64,000 nucleotides of DNA from Areca catechu (taxonomy: Eukaryota; Streptophyta; Magnoliopsida; Arecales; Arecaceae), in NCBI GenBank assembly GCA_021397845.1, contig CM038048.1, forward strand, positions 28,766,727 to 28,830,726, given 5' to 3'. A program made the translations under genes and the position numbers. Below, in pieces: positions 44,027 to 52,606 of the stretch. Within the stretch, counting starts at the first letter, position 1. Every line of letters begins with the position of its first letter. The notes beneath the pieces were generated by a model. It was given only the letters and a program-made list of their open reading frames with translations, had not been told where the DNA came from and made no database searches.

Positions 44027-44979
44027 ATGAGCACTAGATCAGGGGTTTCATATCACCCACCTCCTTCACAAATGGCTAAATCCATGGACCATTTTGATGC
44101 TGAAATTGATGCCCTTGGAGAATGGTTAGCCCAAACCCTCAATCTTAGGTTTGAGCAAGCAAATGCCCAGTTGACCCATAGGCTTGAACAATTAGATGCC
44201 CGACTAGGAACCCTAGAGAAAACCCGTAGGACACAAACCAGATCCAAACCTGAACCAGAACTTGAGTCACCTCCCCAGCCTAGGAGAACCCCTCACCATG
44301 ACCCTTATTATGATCTTGACCCATACTATAATCCTAAACCTAGGAGGACCCCTCGCCATGACCCTTATTATGATCTTGACCCATACTATAATCCTAAACC
44401 TAGGAGGACCCCAAACCCTGATCCATACCATGAGGTTGAACCTAGGAGAGCCCCTCGTCCTAACCCATACTATAATCCTGAACCTAGGAGGACCACAAAC
44501 CCTGATCCATATCGTGAGGTTGAACCTAGGAGAGCACCTCATCCTGACCCATACTATAATCCTGAACCTAGGAGGACCAAGACTAGATCCAAACCTGAGC
44601 CATCTTTAACCTATATACCCACAACCTATAGATCTTATGACTCCAAATCCTATGACTCTAGAACCTATGAGCCCATATACCATGAGCCCAGTAGACCCAA
44701 GACCCATAAAGCTGAACCTAAATCCTATGACCCCAGATCCTATAATTTCATGACCCATAGATCTACACCCTTGTCCTATGAGCCCAGAGAGCCCATAACC
44801 GCTAGGTATCAGCCTAGTACTAGTCAGATTTCTCCTAGCCAACTTAAATCCCATAGGATTAGTACCCCTAAATATGAACCCAGTAGTGAGCCACTACCCC
44901 TAAAGCAACCTGAACCTACTAGGATTATTGCCCATACTCAGAAACCAGGACCTAGCCAATTTTTCCTTAGCCAACCTTC
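44027..44979 (+). CDS. Ch-6 gag-like protein, 3' truncated by Co-B
   Basis: About 317 element-derived codons without a stop, then a few codons read from the Co-B LTR. MSTRSGVSYHPPPSQ start, helix (FDAEIDALGEWLAQTLNLRFEQANAQLTHRLEQLDARLGTLE) likely a coiled coil (residues ~20-65), then a Pro/Arg/Tyr repeat domain (residues ~85-185: DPYY, NPKPRRTP, EVEPRRAP units) and a Tyr/Ser-rich tract (TYRSYDSKSYDSRTYEP). No capsid major-homology region or zinc knuckle seen before truncation. The repeat region looks disordered and rich in Tyr and Arg. Best-preserved copy of this protein type here. Function unknown, presumed gag-derived from its position and start. Confidence 0.8.
44279..44574 (+). repeat. 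Coding tandem repeats (2 x 60 bp, then 2 x 84 bp)
   Basis: 44279-44338 and 44339-44398 differ at only a few positions (20-codon unit with DPYYDLDPYYNPKPRRTP). Then 84-bp units start at 44402 and 44486 (28 codons, NPDPY.EVEPRRAP.P.PYYNPEPRRT). Both periods are multiples of 3, so the frame is kept. Confidence 0.92.
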
Positions 44980-46344
44980 TGAGAGGATTATGCCCTAAAG
45001 GCCAATCGAAATATTGTATTTCGATGGGATTTTCTTTTGTATCCCAAACCAGTGTATTGACAATATCAATTAATAAAGGCATTTTATTTTCATCATACGC
45101 TGTGTCTTATTAATTTTATTAAGATATGATGAACCCCATAGATTAGGGCTATGGTTCTAGGGTTATGATGAGATCATACCAGTGAGACCTAAAGCCTTAA
45201 AACCCTAATCTAGAATATTCCTGGTCAATGGGATATTGAGTAGGGGATCAATGTTTCCGGCAAGACCAGCACATCCTATGTATGCTTGGTGAAGAGGGTG
45301 ACTAATCTCATAGTCACTTGTGTTTGACACTAATACTAGGATGCGGGTGCTCATTAAAGAATGAGTTCACTGAATGGATCCAGCTTGAGAACATCTAATG
45401 GAACCTTATCTGTTTGTCAATAGTTAGTTCTCATAGTGGGAGTAGTACAAGTGGTCCTTTGCCCTGAGACTGCCATGGTATCTTGTATGCATGAATCCAT
45501 ACTTTGGTTCACACTCAATCATGACACTGAGTCATGCATGGGGTGATACTGGGTATGATGGATTGCATATGGAGGTTGTGAGTAGGTCAAAAAGGAATCG
45601 ACCAACCCTAGTAAGAGGGAAGCGCATCCAGATGATTTCAATCAAATGAAGATTCGGAAAATCTTTGATCAAAGTATGAACATTAGAAATAGTTTCTAAT
45701 GGTTCATTAATGAATCATCATTATCAGATTGAGCAAGGAATGAATATGAAATTGGATTTGACAAGTATCCATATCCATAGTCATATTCAGGGTGCAAGTA
45801 GATCGAAGGACTGAATTGCCCGGCAACTCACTACTGAAGGGTATTTTGGTAAATCCATCAAAATTTCTCATCTTCCGGGTAGGCATGACATGTTGCTAGA
45901 CATCAATCTTGTCTTGTAGGTTTTCATGAACCAATTGATTTGGTTTCATGAGTCAATTCGATGTGTGATTCAAATTGGATAATTAGGTGAGCCAATTTGA
46001 CCTAATTAGGTCAATCGGGTTCGATCGGATCGAATCGGCTCAAACCTAAACCTACTGCTAGCTAGATGTAGAACCAATGGGTCACACACAATAGAGACTT
46101 GGCCAAGGAAGTCATCCATGATTTAATTAGGGTCATAGGATCCTAATTGTTTAACCGGATTACATACTAGCATATGTAGGCTAACCAAATTCCTAACCCA
46201 ATTGGATTGGGTCCTGTTGCTTGCTAATTGGGCTAACCTAATTATGGAAAACCTAAATTAGGTTGAGTCCTAAGTGGGGCTAGCCTAATTAAGGCTAAAT
46301 CTGATTTTAATTTGGATTTAAGGGTATTTTAGGTGCCATACATG

Positions 46345-46370
46345 AAGAGTCCCAATGGCATGGGACTCTT
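46345..46370. repeat. Inverted repeat AAGAGTCCCA/TGGGACTCTT
   Basis: 10-bp perfect arms separated by 6 nt (ATGGCA), repeated exactly at 53973-53998 in the 3' LTR. Confidence 0.93.
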
Positions 46371-46551
46371 GGTACCTAAATGATACCTTAACTTCAAAAG
46401 GACATAGAATGAGCTATAGATCTCTGATTTGAATATAATTTATATGGTTAGAAAGAGGATTTTATGATCTTTCCAATGACACATATATAGACTATGTTTT
46501 TCCTGGTCAACATTCTTTTAAATTTGCATGGAAAAAAGATGACACGCGGTG

Positions 46552-46575
46552 CATGAAGAGTCGCAACTCTTCATG
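46552..46575. repeat. Inverted repeat CATGAAGAGT/ACTCTTCATG
   Basis: 10-bp perfect arms around CGCA. An identical copy lies at 54182-54205. A third AGAGTC/GACTCT pair follows near 46597-46620. Confidence 0.93.
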
Positions 46576-46752
46576 TAGCGCGCAGTTCTTATAGAGAGTC
46601 CTTCTGCTATCATGACTCTTCATAATCTATGATGTTTGGAGATTTAAGAGGCATCTCTTGGCTTCCTAGGGATCGGTAATTGACATGTGGCAAGTGAGAA
46701 TTCGTCCAGATAAAAGAAGGGATGTGAAAAAGGCCTTCGGTGCATGAATGGG

Positions 46753-46818
46753 CTTATTATATATGATTTTTCAAGCCAGATAACTTCTCTTCGATCTTGA
46801 AAAATCATATATGATAAG
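46753..46818. repeat. 23-bp inverted repeat upstream of TATA
   Basis: Arms 46753-46775 and 46796-46818 are complementary at 22 of 23 positions, with a 20-nt loop. The counterpart in the 3' LTR (54381-54403 and 54424-54446) is also 22 of 23 complementary although both arms have changed (ATATATG/CATATAT here, AGATATG/CATATCT there). It ends 35 bp before the TATA box. Confidence 0.9.
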
Positions 46819-46853
46819 TTGATGGGAGGACATATCATACACCCCTTTTGTAT

Positions 46854-46863
46854 CTATAAATAG
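46854..46863 (+). promoter_or_regulatory. Co-B LTR TATA box
   Basis: CTATAAATAG. In the 3' LTR the same site is CTATATATAG at 54482-54491. Followed ~75 bp later by a TCTCTCTCTCCCTCC tract. Confidence 0.75.
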
Positions 46864-47428
46864 GGGGCGGTGAAATGAGTTTGATACTTAAGAATTCCAC
46901 CGAAGCACTATTCTGAGTGTCTCTCTCTCCCTCCTTTCTTTAAGACAAGACTTGTCTTTTTAAGACAAGGTCTTTTCTACTATGACAAGACTTTGTTTTA
47001 GGATATAAGCCTAAGGGGTCCTAGAGGAGGGTTGTCCTAAAACCAAGAGTGGTTTAGGAGAGTATCTTTAGTGCCCTACAGTAGGACAGGGTATCCTATA
47101 GTGGTCAATAGACCAAAGGCTACCGAAAGAGTTCCACTTCTCCAAGCAACTTGAAGAAGGAGTTATTCCTTGGTCCGAGTTTCATGTGGATCATCGTTGG
47201 AGGGCAAACGTTTGGGTGCCTGGTGGAGAAGAAGGCTGAATCAGGGTTTTTTTCATCGGATTGGATACTAGCGATTCAGGTTAGTGCCTAAACTCTAGTT
47301 TATATTATATATGCATGTTTGTTTGTATTAATTCCTAGTAAGGAGGTCTTGGGTTAAGGGTTTGGTAGTGGTTTCATAATAAATTTTTGAAATCCACGCT
47401 TCCGCCCTAGTCACCAAAACCCTCACAG

Positions 47429-47441
47429 TGGTATTAGAGCC
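47429..47441 (+). promoter_or_regulatory. Co-B primer-binding site
   Basis: TGGTATTAGAGCC, one change from the initiator-Met type site, 1 nt after the LTR. Confidence 0.88.
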
Positions 47442-47470
47442 ACCTTATTAGGGCTAAATCATACAAAATT

Positions 47471-47625
47471 TAGAGTTGCCCAATTTTGTAGGACTCTTGA
47501 GGTTGCCCATTTTGGTAGGACTCTACAAAATTTAATGTTGCCCAATTTTGTAGGACTCTTGAGGTTGCTCATTTTTGTAGGACTCTACAAAATCTGAAGT
47601 TGCCCAATTTTGTAGGACTCTATAA
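47471..47625 (+). repeat. 62-bp compound repeat in Co-B leader
   Basis: 'gttgccc' recurs at 47475, 47502, 47537, 47564 (gttgctc) and 47599: alternating 27- and 35-bp half-units, each with 'aattttgtaggactct'. About 2.5 units of 62 bp, directly after the primer site. Confidence 0.88.
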
Positions 47626-47967
47626 AAGTTTATAGTTATATATGATTGATATGTTTATGCATATATGTATGTCACTGGTTAGGGTTTTCACTTAAAGCTT
47701 AACCGATGTAGAGATATGTTTAGCTTTCTGGTCATCATACTGAAATAAGATTGCCCTGGCATAATGGTGGATCCAGTATGTGGTAGATGGTTGTCCTAGT
47801 ATGATGACACACTTGGCACATTATAAAATGATATATGATGCATGGTTGATTGAATGGTTATATGTAGAATGTGCTTATTTTAATAATAAAGCCCTCTATT
47901 AAAATTATATTAAGTTGTAGTGTCATATACCAAAAGCAAAATAATCAAGATGATTAGTTGATCATTC

Positions 47968-48106
47968 GGTGTCTAGGAAAAGTGGTTCATGATCGATAAA
48001 GAGGACGTGGTTTTTAATTGGTTCCGTTGACTGACCTGGCCAATTTTTATTGGTGTCTAGGAAAGCAACGGGGGGACTCCTACTACTCTCCCACTTACCT
48101 GGCCGA
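47968..48106 (+). other. Shared leader module in Co-B
   Basis: GGTGTCTAGGAAAAGTGGTTCA, then ACCTGGCCAATTTTTATTGG, GTGTCTAGG, GGGGGGACTCC, and CTCCCACTTACCTGGCC. Same elements, order and rough spacing as in the chromovirus leaders (for example 2407-2520), with the CCAAT/ATTGG arms able to pair. Confidence 0.75.
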
Positions 48107-48196
48107 TAAGATTAACTTAATTCTTGATTGATATGCTTAGTGTAATATTCACTACATTAGGCCTTCCTTCATGCTAGGTCATTATTATGTTATGAT

Positions 48197-48513
48197 CCGT
48201 ATTAGGTTTGTTGTGTACACACAAGGCCTATTATGGTAATTAACATAATTTTGGCCTGGTGCATTTGATGCTTATGGCATGATTTAATATAATACTTTGT
48301 TGTGAACACACAAGGGTATTATTATTACAATCATGACTATAAAGGAATGAAGGGTCTTAACTAAAAATATTATAGTTTGTTGTGCACACACAAGGCTATT
48401 AATATTTTAGAGGCCAGGTTTTATTGAGAATTGTATAAGATATAATTGGAAAGACTTTTCCTACCTTTGAACTTATAAAAGATTTGTTGTGTACACACAA
48501 GGTCTTTTATAAG
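48197..48513 (+). ncRNA. Four-hairpin array in Co-B leader
   Basis: Hairpins at 48197-48236, 48285-48327, 48364-48408 and 48472-48513. Invariant: TTTG opposite GG, inner stem TTGTG/CACAA, loop TACA, AACA, CACA, TACA. Outer stems differ and pair: unit 1, 9 of 10 bp including a G-U; unit 2, 7+4 bp around one bulged T; unit 3, 4+8 bp around one bulged T; unit 4, 11 of 11 (CTTATAAAAGA/TCTTTTATAAG). Four homologous hairpins with other stems occur in Co-A. The array ends 176 bp before the gag ATG. Likely an RNA structure of the element's transcript. Confidence 0.8.
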
Positions 48514-48689
48514 GAATTAGGATCTCAACCCCACTAAGAAAACCAATTAGGGTTTCTCGATCATCATATAGAGGGTTATGATGCTTGATAAAATAGTGGG
48601 AGACATAATTAAGTTAAAGTCCTAATTTAATTATGTTTTGTCAACATTGGTTGTTTGCTTATGTTATGTTCTTTGTTAATGTAGATTAA

Positions 48690-49610
48690 ATGGCCTCTTC
48701 ACTCTCACTCCGTAGTATACTTAATGCCAATAAATTTACTAGACCGAACTATGTTGACTGGTTGAGAAACCTAAAGATAGTACTCATCCAGGAAAAACTT
48801 TCTTACATTCTTGATACCCCTACCTTGAAACCTTTAGGGGAAGATGCCTCGCAAGAGAAAAAGACCACATACAAGATGTGGCAAAATGACTCACTCATTG
48901 TCAAATGTATCATGCTTTCCTCTATGACCAATGAGTTGCAGAGGCAACATGATAGCATGGACACTAACTCCATACTGCTCAATCTAAAAGAGCTATATGG
49001 AGAACATAGTCGAACTACTAGATATGAGATATCTAAGCAGTTGTTTCATGCGAGAATGATAGAAGGTACATCCATACAAGACCACGTACTGATGATTATT
49101 GACCTGATCACTCGATTAGGTCAATTGGATTTTGTTATGGATGGGGAGTTGAATCAGGATTTGATCCTGCAGTCACTCCCGGAGTCATTTTCACAGTTTG
49201 TTCTTAATTATCATATGAACAAACTTAACACTTCCTTGCCTGAACTGTTAAACATGTTAAAAACAGCAGAGAGCCATTTAAAGAAAAATAAGGCTCCACT
49301 TCTTCTTGTGGATGGGATCAATAAGAAGAAGTCAGGCAGAAAGGGTTCCAAGAGGAGATTGAACCCAAAAAGGGGCATTAAGAAGAAGAAAGGAAAGAAG
49401 GCCTTCAGACAGATGACCTGCTTTCACTGTGGCAAGCTGGGTCATTGGAAGAGGAACTGCAAGGCTTACCTTGCAGGTGTGAAGCCTGGTGCATCGGATG
49501 CACCAAAAGGTATGAAAGAAGTTCATACTACTTTGTCATTGGATTCTTCCATTTCAAATACTTGGGTATTGGATACCGCCTGTGGTCATAATATCTGCAA
49601 ATCATTGTAG
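48690..49610 (+). pseudogene. Co-B gag and protease start
   Basis: 306 codons open from MASSLSLRSILNANKFTRPNYVDWL. Copia gag domain (residues ~10-200: MWQNDSLIVKCIMLSSMTNELQ, LKELYGEHSRTTRYEISKQLF, LQSLPESFSQFVLNYHMNKL), a Lys/Arg-rich tract, zinc knuckle CFHCGKLGHWKRNC (residues ~249-262), then the protease start VLDTACGHNI. The TAG at 49608 replaces a Gln codon kept in Co-A (SLQGLQR), since the next ORF is in the same frame. Gag itself is complete and could still be translated. The leader hairpins lie just upstream. Confidence 0.92.
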
Positions 49611-50990
49611 GGGCTGCAGAGGCTTAGAGTATTGAAGGAAGGAGACTTCGAGCTCTACGGTGCTGGAGGAGAGTCCATCCAAGCAGAGGCCGTAGGGACT
49701 TATATCTTGAAGTTACCTTCGGGGAAGATTTTAGAGCTGAGAGATTGTTACTATATATCTAAGATCATTAGAAATATCATATCTGTACCCTTGTTACTTA
49801 GACAAGGTTATACTATGAATGTGATGAGCAATGGTTGCTCAATCAGCTTTTCTAATAAAATTATATGTTGTGGCATATTTTGCAATGGTCTTTTAACTCT
49901 ATCCACTAATGACAATATACTTCATGTAAGTAACAAACGAAAGAAAGATGATGTAAACAATACTTTACCCTGGCACTGTCGGCTTGGACATATTAGTGAG
50001 ACTAGGATTAGCAAGTTATACAAGGAAAATTTTCTTAATCCTTATGATTATGAATCATTAAGAACTTGTGAATCATGTCTCATGGGTAAAATGGCCAAGA
50101 CTCCATTTAGTGGACATAGAGAAAGGACAACTGAGTTATTAGGACTCATACATACAGATGTATGTAGGCCTATGACAACTCAGGCTAAGGGTGGAGACTC
50201 TTATTTTATCATGTTTACTGATGATTTTTCAAGGTACATATTTGTGTATCTTATGAAACATAAGTCCGAAGCCTTTGATAAATTTTTAGAGTATCAAAGT
50301 ATGGTAGAGAAAAAAATGGGGAAAAGTATTAAAATCCTTTGATCAGATTGAGGAGGTGAATACTTATCCACCGAGTTTCTCGATCACCTTAAATAAAAGA
50401 GGATTATCTCTGAATGGACCCCTCCTTACACACCACAATTAAATGGTGTTGCTAAAAGGATGAATCGTACCTTATTAGATATGGTATGGTCCATGATGTG
50501 CTTCACAGAGTTGCCTGTTTCCTTCTAAGGATATGCCTTGGAAACCGTGGCTAATATCTTAAATAGAGTACCATCTAAATCTGTCTCTAGCACTCCATAT
50601 GAGATATGGAGGGGTAAGAAATCCAATCTTAAGTATCTTAAGATATGGGGATGTCCAGCCTATGTCAAAAGAAATTTTGGATATAAGCTGGATGCTAGAG
50701 CAGATAAGTGTCTATTTGTAGGATATCCTAAAGATAGTATAGGATATCTGTTCTACCACCTTACTGAACAAAAAGTTTTGTCAATAGGCATGCCACTTTT
50801 CTGGAGAAAGAGTTCATCCTACAAAAGGGCAGTGGGAGAAATATTGAACTTGAAGAAGTTCAACAAATAGATACATCTCAACCAAATGAAAACATAGTTA
50901 GTATAGAACCAAAACACACCACTCCTATCCGTAGGTCTGATAGAGTGCGTCATGCACCTGAGAGGTTATGGGTTCATTATTGAAAATAAT
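49611..50990 (+). pseudogene. Co-B protease remainder and integrase
   Basis: 49632-50342 is open: protease C-terminus, pre-integrase zinc region LPWHCRLGHISETRISKLY....CESCLMGK (HHCC intact), integrase first Asp in GLIHTDVCRPM. Then L-stop-SD-stop-GGEY: the second Asp is present but both flanking Arg codons are TGA. The catalytic Glu, expected in 'GVAERMNRT', is Lys (GVAKRMNRT). 50538-50870 continues to GYPKDSIGYLFY. A reading-frame change near 50770 and back near 50970 (extra T in 'gaggttatggg') brackets the C-terminal tail (RRSDRVRHAPER). Confidence 0.9.
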
Positions 50991-52592
50991 GAAGCCCGGA
51001 TCATTGAAAATGATGAGCCTCTAACCTATACGGATGCTGTCATAAGTAGGGACTCAAACAAATGGCTGGAAGCCATGAGATCCGAAATGGACTCCATGAA
51101 TGTCAACCAAGTGTGGACTTTGGTTGATGCACCAGAGGGTGTTAACCCTATTGGATGCAAATGGGTCTATAAGAAAAATATTGGGGCAGATGGCCAAGTC
51201 GAAACTTATAAATCCAGGTTAGTGGCTAAGGGTTTCAGACAAAAATAGGGAATAGATTATGATGAAACATTTTCTCCTATTGCCATGCTCAAATCTAATC
51301 GGATCATGCTTGCTATAGCAGCATATCATGATTATGAAATCTGGCAGATAGATGTAAAAACTGCATTCCTTAATGGTTTCCTTGAGGAAGAGGTCTATAT
51401 GTCACAGCCATAAGGTTTTATCTTGGAGACTAAACCTAATCAGGTATGTAGGCTGAAGAAATCCATTTATGGATTAAAGCAAGCATCCAGGAGTTGGAAC
51501 ATCCAATTTGATAAGACAGTCAAAGAATTTGACTTTATCAAAAATGAGGATGAACCTTGTGTGTACAAGAAGACTAGTGGGAGTGCCATAGTTTTCTTGG
51601 TTCTGTATGTGGATGATATACTCCTCATTGGGAATGATATCCCAATGTTACAATCAATCAAGGTATGGTTATCTAAACAATTTTCCATGAAAGACTTGGG
51701 AGAAGCATCCTATATACTAGGTATCAAGATCTATAGAGATAGATCTAGGAGGATGCTAGGCTTATCCCAGTCTAGGTACATTGACCAAGTGCTAAAGAGA
51801 TTTAGCATGGAGGGAAGTAAAAGAGGTTACTTGCCCATTGGTCATGGCATACATCTTTCTAAGAAGATGTCTCCTAAGACACCTGAAGAAAGAAATAGAA
51901 TGAGTTCTATACCTTATGCTTCGGCTATAAGATCTATAATATATGCTATGTTATGTACCAAGCCTGATGTGGCATATGCCTTAGTTATAGCCAGCAGATT
52001 TCAGGCTGATCCAGGAGAGGATCACTAGAAGGCTGTGAAAAATATTCTTAAGTACTTGAGAAGGACTAAGGATATTTTTCTGATATACGGAGGATCTGAT
52101 CTTAAACTGAAAGCTTATTCAGATTCTAGTTTTCAATCGGATCCATATGATAGCAAATCTATTTCAGGGTATGTTTTTACCCTAAATGGAGGAGCTGTAA
52201 GCTGGAAGAGTTCTAAACAGCAGACTGTAGCTGACTCAACAACTTAGGCAGAATACATTGCTGTTAGTGAATCTGCCAAGGAAGCTGTCTGGATGAAGAA
52301 GTTCATCTCAGAGTTGGGCGTTGTTCAGGAGATTGAAGGTCCAGTACCACTTTACTGTGATAATACTGGAGCCGTCGCTCAAGCTAAGGAACCTAGAGCT
52401 CATCACAAATCAAAGCACATTCTAAGACGCTTCCATCTCATTCGAGAGATTATTGAAAGACAAGAAGTCTGCATTAAAAGAGTAGAAACGAAGAACAACA
52501 CAGCAGACCCGTTCACTAAGGCTCTACCACAGCGGGAGTTTGATCGCCACCTCGATTGTATGGGGTTAAAATTTAAAGGCGAATGGCTTTAG
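50991..52592 (+). pseudogene. Co-B reverse transcriptase and RNase H
   Basis: RT starts near NDEPLTYTDAVISRDSNKWLEAMRSEMDSM (50991), WVYKKNIGADGQVETYKSRLVAKGFRQK, then a stop. KTAFLNGFLEEEVYMSQP, stop, LETKPNQVCRLKKSIYGLKQASRSWN, active site VLYVDDILLIG (YVDD intact). RNase H: LKAYSDSSFQSD, SWKSSKQQTVADSTT, stop, AEYIAVSESAKEAVW, LYCDNTGAVA, RRFHLIREII, NTADPFTKALPQREFDRH. Four stops, all in the original frame, so only point changes separate this from an open frame. Ends 15 bp before the 3' LTR. Confidence 0.93.
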
Positions 52593-52606
52593 TACAAGTA
52601 GGAGAT

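Larger units (their letters stand above)
41857..44979 (+). mobile_element. Ch-6: 5' half of a chromovirus
   Basis: 5' LTR, primer site, leader and a gag-like ORF open up to the Co-B insertion at 44980. Left flank AAGAT. No 3' half is recognisable in the window. The LTR and gag repeats are closest to Ch-5, so the missing part probably also lacked RT (inference). Confidence 0.88.
44980..47427 (+). repeat. Co-B 5' LTR
   Basis: Starts TGAGAGGATTATGCCC and ends ...AACCCTCACA. Partner starts at 52607. It contains several inverted repeats (listed separately) and a TATA box at 46854. Confidence 0.9.
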
